NCBI GenBank assembly: GCA_029641185.1
Contig: JAPWGK010000011.1
Coordinates: forward strand, 1,302,001-1,366,000
Reading direction: 5' to 3'
Length of the DNA: 64,000 nucleotides
Source: Pseudofabraea citricarpa
Taxonomy: Eukaryota; Ascomycota; Leotiomycetes; Helotiales; Dermateaceae
A program made the position numbers and the translations under genes. Shown piece by piece: positions 45,577 to 58,800 of the stretch. The number at the start of each line of letters is the position of its first letter. The first letter of the stretch is position 1. A model generated the notes under the pieces. That model did no database searches. It saw nothing but the letters and a program-made list of their open reading frames with translations, and had not been told where the DNA came from.

Positions 45577-48500
45577 ATGTCAGAAAGATCATGCCCCGTC
45601 TCTGCATCCGTGGGGTCAGCATGCCCTATGGGGAACAAAGGTGGCCGCGTAGGACCCAGAGGATGTAATTTTGCTAGCTTTTCCCAGCAAGGCGATTTGC
45701 AAACCGCTTTCGATGTATGCATAATCGATCTTGGGTCCATTCTAGATTTTTTTTTAATAGACACTAACGGTCCTAGATTCCTTCCGGTGTAGACCCCGTG
45801 CATTATCTTCGTCAAAGGTGTGCCAACTAGCCGACTTGATAGGAACAGACATGTACTAACACGTCTTAGGGAACGCAAAGCAATCAATGAGATGTTATAC
45901 TCTGATGTTCCTACGATGCCGAGTATCAAAGAGATGCAGAACTCCCAAGGCGTAAAGAGTTTAGACTCTCTGAACGCCAGCGAGCAAGACCTACTTGCAG
46001 TAGCACTTGGTGCCCCCGCACGCCAGGTACTTCTACGAGCAGAAGAGGTCGGCCCTCGAACCGGTTGGCGAGATGGTTATCTCAGTATGGAACATGGATT
46101 CTGTCCACCTGACGCCGATGTTGCTGCTGGAGCGTTAGCAAGGTCAGCGGGTCGGGTTTGGTCCGATCTTTGTGAACGTATGCCCGGGTGTGTGGCACGA
46201 GGTCGAGTCCGGGAGTCTGTGGCTGCGCTCCCTATAATTGAAGGAACGTCAGACGTCATTCCCGACAAGGCACTATGGGCAGCACTTGTTGCTCTGGGTA
46301 TGCTCTGTTCTATCTATAGATACGAGGACAAGCACAATGGGAGTGAAGGCATCAACGTAACTTCACGCACCTCATCAGCTCATGTAGAGATGAGCGATGA
46401 GCTTGGCGATGAAGTCAAGGGAATCCCAAAAAGCATCGGTCTTCCTTATTATCAAATCTCGAAAAGGATGGGCCGCTCAATCCCCCACTTGACATTTTTC
46501 GATCAATCTTCTTTCAATGTCAAGATCAAGGACCCAACATCAGTATATCCATACGTCGGTCGTTTCGATAATACTGATCTCAGATGGCCCATGTTTGGTG
46601 ACCGATCGGAGATAGCATTCCTTAAAGGTTGTGCAGATACATCAGGTAGGTCACACGTCCATGCGAGATAAGGATCAATTTTGATCACGGCTTACAATTA
46701 ATAGCGTCCTTTCAACACGGTGTCGATGCTATTGCAAGCTGCCAGGAGCACGTTATGAGCAGAAACAACGAGGCTTTGCTTCGTGAGCTCATTCGCCTAA
46801 AGGAAATTCTAGAGAGAATGCCTAACGCCTTCCATTCAATATCCCTCAATCCTAGCTCAGGTGAGAACTATGTATCGCCAGCAGAATGGGTCCGGTGGGC
46901 CAAGTTCTCAGCCCCTCTTTCAAAGCGTTGTCCTGCGACATCCGGGTTGCAATTTCCGCCATACCTAGTTATGGACGCTTTCCTAGGACGTACAAAGTAC
47001 GAATCCTTCCTTGGAGCGGAGGGCGTCCATTTACGGGCCTGGCTCCCTTCAAATTGGAGGGCTTTCATCGCTGCCATTGAATACCATTACCGTATTCCAG
47101 ACTACGTCTCCAAGTCTGGGGACCAGCGACTAATGGGAGCTTTGGACGGAATCGTGGAGGCATACACAGGCGAGCGAGGATTCATGGGAACTCACAGATA
47201 TAAAGTGTTTGGTCTACTTGAAGTTGCTGGGAAAACCGGTCGTGCAGAGACAAATGGAAACTCTGGATCTAGCAATTCTAATGTTAGGCCATGGGAAGAG
47301 ACGCACAAAGCCTTCTCGGACTCCATGAAAGAGAGACTTGAGCCATACCGCGGGAGCCTTCATGTTGAACCTCACCAGATGCGCGGGACATTCGCCGAAT
47401 GCCGGTACAAGTCAAGGGTCCTCAGCAGATCATTTGTGGACGCTGATGCAGAAAGATCAATTGCTAAGGTTATGCTAGATATTCAGGACACTGGTATCAC
47501 CTTTCAGCCTGGTGATCGTCTCGCCGTGATGCCCTTGAACAGCTGGGTGGAATGCGCGAAGGTCGCAGCTGCATTAGGGCTCGACACCATGCTCGAACAG
47601 CCAGTTGCTCCCGATAAGCAATGGACAAGGTTTGCTGAGCATTTGGGATCCGTATCGAATACATCGACCCCACGACTGACAGTCAAGGACATAATGCGTC
47701 GAGGACATCTCGCTCCACTTACTAAAGACCTTGTCATGAGACTTCATACAATGCTTAGAGCCTCGTCAAACATACTTCTTCAAGTCTTAGCAACAACTGA
47801 ATGGCCAGTACGCGCTTCCTTGGGTGACCTACTACAGGCTGCAGTTACCGATACAGCTCCTCATATCTGGGATCAGGCCTTTGATCTTTCAGGAAACCTC
47901 TCATGGTTATCCGATCTCATACCGATCGAGGTCCCGAGAACCTACAGCATCTCCAATTTTCCCGACGAGCTACTCCCCAGCACTGTGGACCTGACTGTCT
48001 CAAGATCTGACTATAATGTCTGTCCCACCCTTGCTGGCCAATCACCGGTCCTTCGGCATGGAGTGGGAAGCAGCTTTTTAAACCCGCCTGTATCCAGCCA
48101 AGAAGAGTTCATTGCGGACGATGAGGAGTTACTGGTTGGTGTCTCACGACCGTTGGCATTTCAACTGCCGATTGATGATGCGGCGCCGTGCGCATACTTT
48201 GCTGGCGGTAGTGGCATTGCGCCTTTTCGAAGTTTCTGGCAAGCAAGGGCTGGTCGTTCCATAGGCAAGAATATTCTCTTCCTTGGGGTACAGTCTAGAG
48301 ATAAGTTTTGCTATGAGACCGAGCTCCGAGAATACATCAACGCTGGCTATATGGAGGTCTATACTGCTTTCTCTCGAGATTCACATGGTCTTAGCTATGA
48401 TCGCTACCTGCGAGACCTAGTCGAGAAGGAGACTCCACCGCGGTATATTGACTCGGTAATTGTTGAACAAGGAGCTACGGTGTGTGATCTTGTTATGTCT

Positions 48501-50558
48501 AAAAAACAGGGAGGCTTAGGGGGCTATCTTTACGTCTGTGGGTCTCTGTCAGTGTTCGACTCCGTTATGTCTGGTATCCGAAGAGCCATATACAACCACC
48601 GGACAGCAAACATGGAGACTACTGACGTTATCCTGGACACTGCTTTCGCAGAACGACGCTTCATGTTGGATGTTTTCATGTCTCCTAAGCCACTGCCGTG
48701 CAATATTCCTACAATCCCTTTGTCACAATTGGCAACCAACACAGGGCATCATCCAAATAGTCGCATCTTCATCGCTGTTCATGGAAGTGTTTATGATGTC
48801 ACTGACTTCTGCCCCATGCATCCTGGTGGGACAAGCATTATCAAATCAAATGCAGGAGTGGACTGCACGAAGTCCTTTGACCTACTCGCTCACACCAACA
48901 ATCCCGAGGTTTCTAGTCTTTTAAACAAGTACTTCATAGGCCACCTCACGCCAAAGCCTGATTATCACCAGTGCGAGGAAATCAATATGCTGTATGATCT
49001 TTGGTCTGATTACCTAAGAACGTCGGTAGAGGCTCTTGTGTCGGAACAGTTTGAAGTACATGAATTTATGGGTTCGTCAAATCTCTGGTTCCAGGGCAGC
49101 CTCTTCAACATGGGCGGCGTGCGGAGATTTTATCATCATCAGTCAAGACTGCTTCAGAATGGCTTCTCGGCCCTGTTTGGGGCTAAACTTCAGGAGTTAT
49201 ACCTGAAATTGTCGTTCACTCTTGCGAATGCCGCTGTAGGCTCAAACGCCAGCCGCCTTCCTGATGTTTTGGGCATCATTGCAAGAGCAAAGAGTTCACC
49301 AGACGCAATGACGACGTCGAGCGAGGTATCACAGATTGGACAATTTACTTGTGATAGTGAAGCAGCACGATTCCACGAAAGAGGCATTCTGGAGTATGCG
49401 AAGAACTCTGTCCAACTAAATATGGAACTTTTAGAAGGCATTCGGGAGGAAGCGTGTCGTGGAATGGATGCATTTGACACGGTCATGGACCTGGATGCGC
49501 CATCCGAAACACAGCGTTTGACGGCACTTTCTACATTCTTGCTACAAGTTACTGAACGTATGGCCATTCGGTTGGAAGGATTCTACTCCAAATTGGCTCA
49601 GCATTCAGTCTACCATCCTGAGATGGAGCAAAATCCAGCGAGGACGAGATGGAATCTAGTGCGCCGCAAAGTTCGCGATGGTACCTTCTTTGTTTTGACA
49701 CAGGACATGGCAATCGGCACACAGCCTGCTCAGGAACCACACTGGGGCCAAGATGCAGTCGAGCTTGATCAGGTTATCACGCAGATTCAGAAAAGCATCA
49801 ATAAAGCTCCGGTCCTAGCACGACCTGCCATGGATCTTACCGAGCAGCATGTAGCTCGTGGACAAGTATCATCCAACAGTGTGTCTGCGTATGAATCGCA
49901 CGAGAACAGCCACGCCATCAAACGCATGTCTTCGTTCATGGCCAATAACATGCGTGCTATTCGACGACTTAGCAAGTTGCCACAGTCTGGGGTTAATCTA
50001 GAGCAGCTGATGAATACTTACCGTCCTCCAACACCCTTCCAAATGCAAAATCGTTTACCTACTCCTCCTCTCAGCCGTACTTCGAGCCGTTCACCATCAA
50101 CTTCCCGAGAGCCTGACAACTTCAATCCGTTACAGATGAACAATCTTAATGTTCGTGGGCGGTCTATGTCAACTTTCGATGAGCACATGGTCCCGCGTCA
50201 CCGCAGCAACACAGCATCTAGCAGTATGTCTGCGGGCCATTATCCCATGTCTCCAGCACGGACGCCATCACCTTCGGTATCAGGCTCTGCAACATTTCCA
50301 ATACCATCCGTGTCTTCTACCACGTTGCCCACGATTTTCAGTAAGATGAATAGACGACAGAAGCCTGGAGCGGTACCTCCCTCGCCGGTGAGCTTACCCG
50401 ACGACCAGAATAGACGAGGCAACCAACATGGCACCTACAGTTCGAGATCTTCGATGGCATCTAACAGTAGCAACAGTGCACATTTGCGCGCGCGATCGAT
50501 GACTGGATCTCTTCGGGCGCTGAAGCTACCAGAAATGAGAGTAGCACCAACCTTTTAA
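45577..50558 (+). CDS. Large fusion: PrnB/IDO-like heme domain + CPR-type FAD/NAD(P)H reductase + cytochrome b5
   Basis: Exons 45577..45714, 45793..46645, 46705..50558; 1614 aa. The N-terminus (MSERSCPVSASVGSACPMG) has two Cys-Pro motifs. Residues ~50-520 (GPRTGWRDGYLSMEHGFCP, LPYYQISKRMG, HRYKVFGLLEVAGKTGRAETNG) resemble the PrnB/DUF1864 branch of the indoleamine-2,3-dioxygenase-like heme fold; this is the least certain part. Residues ~550-990 are a P450-reductase-type FAD domain (RTYSISNFP at ~742) and NAD(P)H domain (FAGGSGIAPFRSFWQAR at ~829, YVCGSLSVFDSVM). A cytochrome b5 domain follows (~1010-1078) with heme ligands in HPGG (~1036) and LLAHTNN (~1060). No flavodoxin domain. The tail (~1080-1614) is helical then Ser/Pro-rich. 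The first intron (45,715-45,792, 78 nt) removes an in-frame TAG; it has a GTATGC donor and a CTAAC branch site. The gene borders the AT-rich block. Confidence 0.8.
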
Positions 50559-50913
50559 ATAGAGATAATAAACAAATTATTAAGCTGATTGAATAATATG
50601 ATAGATTTCACCACTTGATGCCGTGTTATACTACTAATAATTTATCTTGTTTTTTATTTTACTTCTTAGAAGATATAACTTTAAAAAAAAAGTTATTAAA
50701 ATCTAGTAACTTTTATAAAACTAGAGAATAAAAACTCTTAAGAATATCTAAGACTTAATATATAAACTTTAAGTTATTTATCTTAGTCTTATATCCTAAG
50801 AAACTTCTAAGGCTAAGATAATAACTAAGAGAATTTTTAAGATAATAATTAAGATAATATTAATAAGATAATAAAAAGCTTTTAAAAAAGTATTAATTAT
50901 CTAAAATAAATAT

Positions 50914-51040
50914 AAAACTTATTTATATAAAACTTATTTATATAAAACTTATTTATATAAAACTTATTTATATAAAACTTATTTATATAAAACTTATTTA
51001 TATAAAACTTATTTATATAAAACTTATTTATATAAAATTT
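50914..51040. repeat. 15-bp minisatellite ATAAAACTTATTTAT, about 8 copies
   Basis: Perfect head-to-tail units, with the last one degenerate. Confidence 0.92.
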
Positions 51041-51470
51041 ATTTATTTAAATCTTATTATTATAATATATATTATTAGATATTATTATATTATAAAATTA
51101 TACTTTTATATAAACTTATATAATTTTAGGTTTTTTATAGCTTTAGAAATAAAAGTAATTAAGTTAGTTTTTCTTAACTTAATTATATAACTTTCTTAAA
51201 AAGAAAAAAATTTAATCTTATATAATTTTTTATAAAAATCTTAAATTAAAAATAAAAATCTTAATTAAAATTAATTTAATAAAATAATCTAAGATTTTAA
51301 TTATATATAAAAAAATTTAATTAAGTTTACTTAAATTATATAATATTAAATTTAATTATAAATTAATTAATTATAAATTAATATTAAAATATAATTAATA
51401 TTATTAATATAATATATAATATTAAATATACTAGAATTAAATAATTATATATATAATAAGATAATTATTC

Positions 51471-51716
51471 TTATATTTATAAACTAAAAATTACTAGGAA
51501 TAATATTATTTTATTTACTAAGTGAAAGATACTTTTAATAAGCGCTCTAGCGTATATTTAATATTATTAGTAATATATCTTATAATTATAATATATATTT
51601 TATAATATTATTTCGTATTAGTTAATTAATTATATTAAAGGAAGATTATATAATATTAGAACGATTATTACCCTAATAGTTAAATATCCCTCCGGGTCGG
51701 ACTTATATTCGCCCGC
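51471..51716. repeat. Outer direct repeat, left copy (LTR-like)
   Basis: About 245 bp matching 63,756-64,000 in the same orientation. Differences are mostly C/T and G/A. It ends in an unmutated GC-rich patch (TCCCTCCGGGTCGG). Confidence 0.8.
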
Positions 51717-51726
51717 GTCACGTGAC
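51717..51726. repeat. Palindrome GTCACGTGAC in the AT-rich block
   Basis: A rare surviving site with CpA/TpG, right after the left outer repeat. Confidence 0.7.
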
Positions 51727-51889
51727 TAGAATAACGTCGGCTCGTATATATTTTAATATAATTCTCTTTTTATAACTTATATATATATACAAATAATTAT
51801 ATTATATAAAAATAATTAATATATTTATTTGATTCGTATAAAATCGTTCTTATATATAATATAAATATAATAATATATAAGTAATAATA

Positions 51890-51894
<5 letters not shown>

Positions 51895-51939
<45 letters not shown>
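51895..51939. repeat. (TAA)n microsatellite, ~15 copies
   Basis: Uninterrupted trinucleotide run followed by poly-A. Confidence 0.92.
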
Positions 51940-53018
51940 TAAAAAAAAAAAAGATTTACTTAAAGTTTTCCTTAAAAAATTAGCTAAAAGTATTAATTAT
52001 ATATAATAGTTTTCTAATTATATTAAACGCGCTTAATATATTATATTTACTAATAAAAACTTATTAAATATACTTATACTTTTACTAATTATACTAAAAA
52101 GTAAAATATAAGATTATTATCTTTTAGTATTATTAGTACGCTTTTAATATTATTAATAACTTTTCTAGTTTATAGATATAAGTTATAAAAAATTAATATA
52201 TATATATTTTATTTAATATATTTTATTATATTAATTTTTATTTAATTATTTATTAAGTTTATTATATAAAATTTTTTAATATATTATATATTACTAGTAT
52301 TTATATATTAATTTTATATATCTAATAAGTTATAAGCTTAATCTTATAACTTATTATTATATAATTTATTAACTAATTTTAGAGTCTTATATATTAGATT
52401 ATATATATTCCTAAAATAAAATCTTAATATATTTTTATTTTTCTTTTTTACTAATATATTAAAACTTATAACTTATAACTTATAATTAATATTAAATATA
52501 TTATAAAATCTAAGATTAAATAATTTATTATATAAAGAACTAAGATAACTAAGGTAATTTACTTAATAATAAATATTATTCTTATATAAATATATTTTTT
52601 CTTATAATCTTTTACTTCTTTTAATTAAATAATATAAATTATATTTTTTATATTTTCTTAATTACTTAAATTATTTCTACTTTTATTATATAATAATTAT
52701 AAGCTTAGCTTATAATTAAAGCTTTCTAAAATTATATTTAAATTATAAGAAAGCTAAAAAATAATTATTCTTAAGTTTAAAATTTATTATTATTATTATA
52801 ACCTTTAAAATAAACTAATAAAAAGCTAAGAAAATCTTTTTAAAAGATTATAACTTATAGCTTAATTAATTCTTTTAATTTTATTATTAAGCTTATATAA
52901 AGCGTATCTAAAAGCTTATAAATCTAAATATTATAAATATAAAAAACGTAAATATTAATTCTCTTATATAAGTACTAATTATTAATAAATTTATTAATAA
53001 GAGAATTATTAGTATAAG

Positions 53019-53214
53019 TATCTTATAGTTATATATATATATATAAATAATATATATATAATTATAAATATATATTAATATTTAGTTAATTAATTAGTTA
53101 ATTTATCTATAAATATATTAATATATATATAATATATTATTTATACGAAATACTAAGACTTAACTAAATACTTATAACTTAAGAGATACGAATAAAAAGT
53201 ATATAATCCTTCTA
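53019..53214. repeat. LTR-like copy 1
   Basis: Shares the AACTTAAGAGATA and TATATAATCCT stretches with copies 2 and 3; preceded by ATAAG. Confidence 0.8.
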
Positions 53215-55845
53215 ATACTAGTAACTTTTCTCTTTTTTAAGGAATATTAAATTAAATCGTATCTTATATAAAGTAATATTATATAAGTATAATATTATAG
53301 ATAATTATTACTAAGAAAATATAAGTAACTAAGAAACTAAAAATAAATACTTATAAACGCTAAACTTATAAATATAAGAAATATAAATAAAAAAATACTT
53401 AATATAAGAAAATAATCTACTAAATAAATATAAGAAAAATATTATATAATATTAGTAAGCTACGTGCTAGGGTTCCGAAGGATAATTCTAGCTTAGGTAA
53501 ACTATTAATTTTATCTCTTAATAAATAAAGTAAATAATTATATAAATTAATATTTAATAGTTATAAATTACCTTAGAAGTTAAGTAAATTATTTTATACT
53601 AAGTAAATTACTACTTAAGTAACTACTTAGTCTTTCTACGATTATAAATACCTAAGAATTTTTTTACTTAACCTCTTTCTTTCTTTCCTATTAATAACTA
53701 AACTTTATTTCTTTCTTTTTTATATTTATAACTAATTATTTATCTTTTTTTTTTTTTTTCTTTTTTTCTAATTTTATATATATTACTTTTATATTATATA
53801 CTCTTACTTTTAGCGTATTTTAGGTTACTAACTTAGTCTTATAGAAAATATAATATTTAATTATAAAAAGGATTTTAATTTTCTTAATATAATTAATTAT
53901 AATAACTTTAAAGACTTTATCCTAGAAATATAAGATTATACGTTTAATACGTATAATAGAAAAGTAATACGAGTTTATCTCTAGTACTCTTAGTTATTTA
54001 TTATTTATTATTCTATTATTATTTGTTATTTAGCTAAATTTAATTGCGCTTTCTAGTAATAATACTTCTAAAATATTTTATATAAAGTTATTTTTCTTAC
54101 TAAGACTAAAAGATATAATCTAGCTAATATATATATTAATTAAACTTATCCTTAGTATATTCTTAGTCTTTTAGTTTAATCTTAATAAAAAGTAGATTAT
54201 TTTATAATAAACTAATAATATATTATATATATTCCTAGTAATTATTATAAGCCTTACTTTTTATTTTACTTTATATATAAACTTAAGATTAATAATAGAA
54301 TATATAATAGATATCTAATAAGCTAATCTAGTAATTATTATAAGTATTATAAGTTTATTTCTAAATAATCCTTTTATATTTTATAATTAATTAACTTTAG
54401 GTAATAGTTTCTTTCTTATTAGATTTATTATTATAATTATCTTATAGCTATATATATATATAAATAATATATATATAATTATAAATATATATTAATACTT
54501 AGTTAATTAATTAGTTAATTTATCTATAAATATATTAATATATATATAATATATTATTCGTACGAAATACTAAGACTTAATCGAATACTTATAACTTAAG
54601 AGATATAAGTAGAAAGTATATAATCCTTCTAATACTAGTAATTCTTTCTTTTTTAAGGAATATCAAATTAGATTATATCTTATATAAAATAATATTATAC
54701 GAGTATAATATTATAGATAATTATTACTAAGAAAATACAAGTAACTAAGAAACTAAAGATAAATATTTATAAATATTAAACTTATAAATATAAGAAATAT
54801 AAATAAGAAAATACCTAATATAAGAAAATAATCTACTAAATAAATATAAGAAAAATATCGTACGATATTAGTAAGCTATATACTAGGGTTCTAGAGAGTA
54901 ATTCTAGCTTAGGTAGACTATTAACTTTATCTCTTAATAGATAAAGCGAATAATTATATAAATTAATATTTAGTAATTATAAATTACCTTAAAAGTTAAA
55001 TAAATTATTTTATACTAAGTAAATTACTACTTAAGTAATTATCTAGCTACTTTATAATTATAAATACCTAGGAATTTTTTACTTAACTTTCTTCTTTCTT
55101 TCCTATTAATAACTAAATTTTATTTCTTTCTTTTTTATATTTATAACTAATTATTTATTTCTCTTCTTTTTTTTCTCTCTTTTTAACTTCGTATATATTA
55201 CTTTTATATTATATACTTTTACCTTTAGTATATTTTAGGTTATTAACTTAGTTTTATAAAAAATATAATATTTAACTATAAAAAGAATTATAACCTTCTT
55301 AATATAATTAATTATAATAACTTTAATAACTTTATTCTAGAAGCGTAAGATTATACGTTTAATATATATAATAAAAGAATAATATAAGTTTATTCCTAGT
55401 ACTTTTAGCTACTTATTATTTATTATATTATTATTATTTATTATTTAGCTAAATCTAATCGTCCCTTTTAGTAATATTACTTCTAAGGATAATCGTACGA
55501 AGCTATTATTCTTATTATAGCTAAAAGATATAATCTACTTAGTACGTACGTTAATTAAACTTATCCTTAATATATTTTTAGTTTTCTAGTTTAATTCTTA
55601 GAAAAAGTAAATTATTTATAATTAGATTAATAATATATTATATATATTCCTAGTAATTATTATAAGTCCTACTTTTTATCTTATTATACGTACGAACTTA
55701 AGATTAATAGTAGAATATATAAAAGATATCTAGTAAGCTAATTTAATTAATATTATAAGTATTATAAGTTTATTTCCTAAATAACCTTTTTATATTTTAT
55801 AATTAATTAACTTTAAGTAGTAGTTTCTTTCTTATTAGGCTTATA
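53215..55845. repeat. 1.2-kb segment repeated after LTR copies 1 and 2
   Basis: The segment after copy 1 (to ~54,425) and after copy 2 (to ~55,845) match block by block, for example GGGTTC..AATTCTAGCTTAGGTA and TAATAGTTTCTTTCTTATTAG. Differences are mainly transitions. Confidence 0.85.
54438..54631. repeat. LTR-like copy 2 (internal)
   Basis: Same order of blocks as copy 1. The downstream ~1.2 kb repeats the DNA after copy 1. Confidence 0.8.
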
Positions 55846-58800
55846 AGATATAATAAATCTATATAATATTCCTTATTAAGATCTCTCTAGTAAATATTAT
55901 CCTAGTACTTATAAATACTCTAGTCTTACTCCTCTTATTATTATTATATAAGTAGAGATTATAGCTACCTAATAATATATATATTAAAAGACTTATTATA
56001 TTACCCTTACTTAGTTAATTACTAAAAAAAATAATTCTTTATATAACTTGATTTATACGCGCTCTAGTAATAGGAATACTATTAATTTTATAAATACTTA
56101 GATTAATTTAAAGAATAATAATAATAATAATTATTAATCTAATAATTCTAGTAATAATAATAATAATAATAATCCTAGTTACGCTTTAGATAGCTCTTAT
56201 AATAATACTAGTAGTAATAATAAAAGTAATAATAAGACTAATACTAGTATAAATAATAATAATAATATTATTTCGCCTTAGTTCTTTTTCCTTTTACCTA
56301 GCTTTTTATTTTTATACGAAAAATAATATTTATTTACTTTTCCTAATTTTAAATAACTAAATATTTAAATAAGTAACTAAAAAATAAACGAAAATAAATT
56401 CTAAAAATAAAATTAATATAATAATATATAAAAATTCTTATCCTTTAATTATTTTTCTTTTCTTTTAATTTACCTATTAATTTATATAAAGATCTTATTA
56501 TTATTAAGAAACTTTTTAAGGGTATTATTAGCTTTCTTCTTTATTATAATATTAACTAAATTATTAAGTTTATTTATCTAATAAACTTTTATAAGCTTTT
56601 TTCTCTTATATAATTAATATAATATTATAATATTAATTATTAGGTACTTCTTCTTAGTAATTCTAAGTTTTATAAGATATTCGTATAATAAATACGGATT
56701 AATATATATAATTATAAGTCTTAGTAAAAGGTTTAATTATAATATTATTTTATTAATTATACTATTAATAATAATAATAATATTAACTTTTATTATTATA
56801 TTATAGATTTCTAATACGAGTATACTTCTTATAACTCTCTTACTTTTTATATTACTCTAGTAAATTATATTTCTTCTAAGAATAAACTTATTCGGTTTAT
56901 ATATAAATAAAAGAGTTATCGAATCTTATTTTATTATTATTTAGGATTCGGTTACTAGTAAAATAATAAACCTAAGTTAAGAACTTAGGTTCTTATTATT
57001 TATAAATAACTTATTTATAAATATAAATAACTTTATATAAGATAAGTTAAAAGAAATATAATAAATCTCTTAATCTAAGTTACTTATCTATTATTTTAAA
57101 TAAGCGTTTAACTTTATAATTTTTATAAGAATTAGCTTTTAATATTAAGTAATAATAAAAAGATCGAAAATAACTTTAGGTTAATAAATACTTATTATAT
57201 ATATATCTTAGATATATTATTATTAGTAATCCTCTTAACTAGAAGGTAAATCTAAGTTAATAAGTTATATCTTTTTATTTTATTTCTTTTAAAGTAATAA
57301 TAAGGAATTATTATAATTTTATTAGAAGATATATCTATTAAATATTAGAGATATTTCGTATATAAGTATTTCTAATAGTTTTACTAAGAAGTTAGCTTTT
57401 TTTAGCTTTCTTTCTTTTTAGTTAATAAATATATTATTACCTAAGATTAATATATTATTAATTTATATACTTATAATTCTAAAAGCTTTAGAGTTAAAAA
57501 TAAGTAAGTATAAATTATATATAAATATTTATATCTATAATTAATTAATATAATACTTATAATATATTACTTATTAATATATATTTATCTCTAGAATATT
57601 ATATAATAGCTTTCTTATTATTATAATTATATCTTTTAGGTATTAGTATTAGATCTCTTTTAGTAGATATATAAGGATCTAATAAGCTAAATCTATAATA
57701 AACTAAATATATACTTAGGTAATATTATAGTAATAAAAAGTATATTTATACGAATTAAGTAAGATAATAAGAGTAATAAATAAGTATTAGCTTACTCTTT
57801 AAATTATTAGTAACTAAGTTAATACGAATTATTTTCTTATATTATTATAAGCTTAAATAATATAATAGATCTTTTTATATAAAGTTATTATTTTCTTTTC
57901 TTTTATTTTATATATTAATCAGAAGTTAAAAATCCTTCTTTTATATTATTATAAATTAAATCTAATAAATTCGAAAATATTATTTATAATTAATCTTTTA
58001 ACTTTCTTCCTAGTAAATTCCTTAAATAATTACCTAGGTATTATAATAATACTTAATTCCTAAAATTATCTTAAAAGCTTAAGGTTATTAATCTTCTTAT
58101 AAGTTAGATATACTAATAATATTATTTATCTTATATTACTTATATTTCGTATAAGCTAGGATAACTTATTAGAGGAATATTATATATAAGAAAATAAAAA
58201 TTAAATTATAAAGTTCTTATTAGACTTCTTATTATTATAAGAAATTCCTTTATTAAAGAAACGAATTAATTTTTGTAATAATATAATTATTAATATAAAT
58301 CTTAGTTATATAAGTATTATATAAATTTACTTAGTCTAGATAATATCTTCTAGTACTTATAACTTTATCTTCTAGTTATTTTCTACTCTTAATATAAGCC
58401 TTATAAGATCTTTATAATTAACTTAGGGCTAGCCGTTTTATAGCTTCGAGTTAAAAGGTTTTATAATAATTAAGTAAAAATTTATTAGGCTATAAGATAT
58501 ATTAATAATATAAGTCTTACTTATAATATTAATTAACTTATATAATCTTTTCTAATTTTATTTCTCTCTTTATATTAGGATATCTAATTATAATAATAAT
58601 AATATTACTAAGTTTATACGAGGGTTATTTTATATAACTAATACTTTTTTAATTAACTACTAGGTATAAAAGCGTCTAACTTCTTATATTATTAGATTTA
58701 TTATCTTCTTATATTTTATTATAAATATAACTAGGTATTATCCTAGCTTATTCTTAGGTAGATACTAAAAACAAGTAATATAAGTACTAGTTTATTAGGT

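Noticed and set aside
50914..51040. Possible CRISPR-like array
   Set aside because: Units are contiguous without spacers, and this is a eukaryotic genome; it is a minisatellite.
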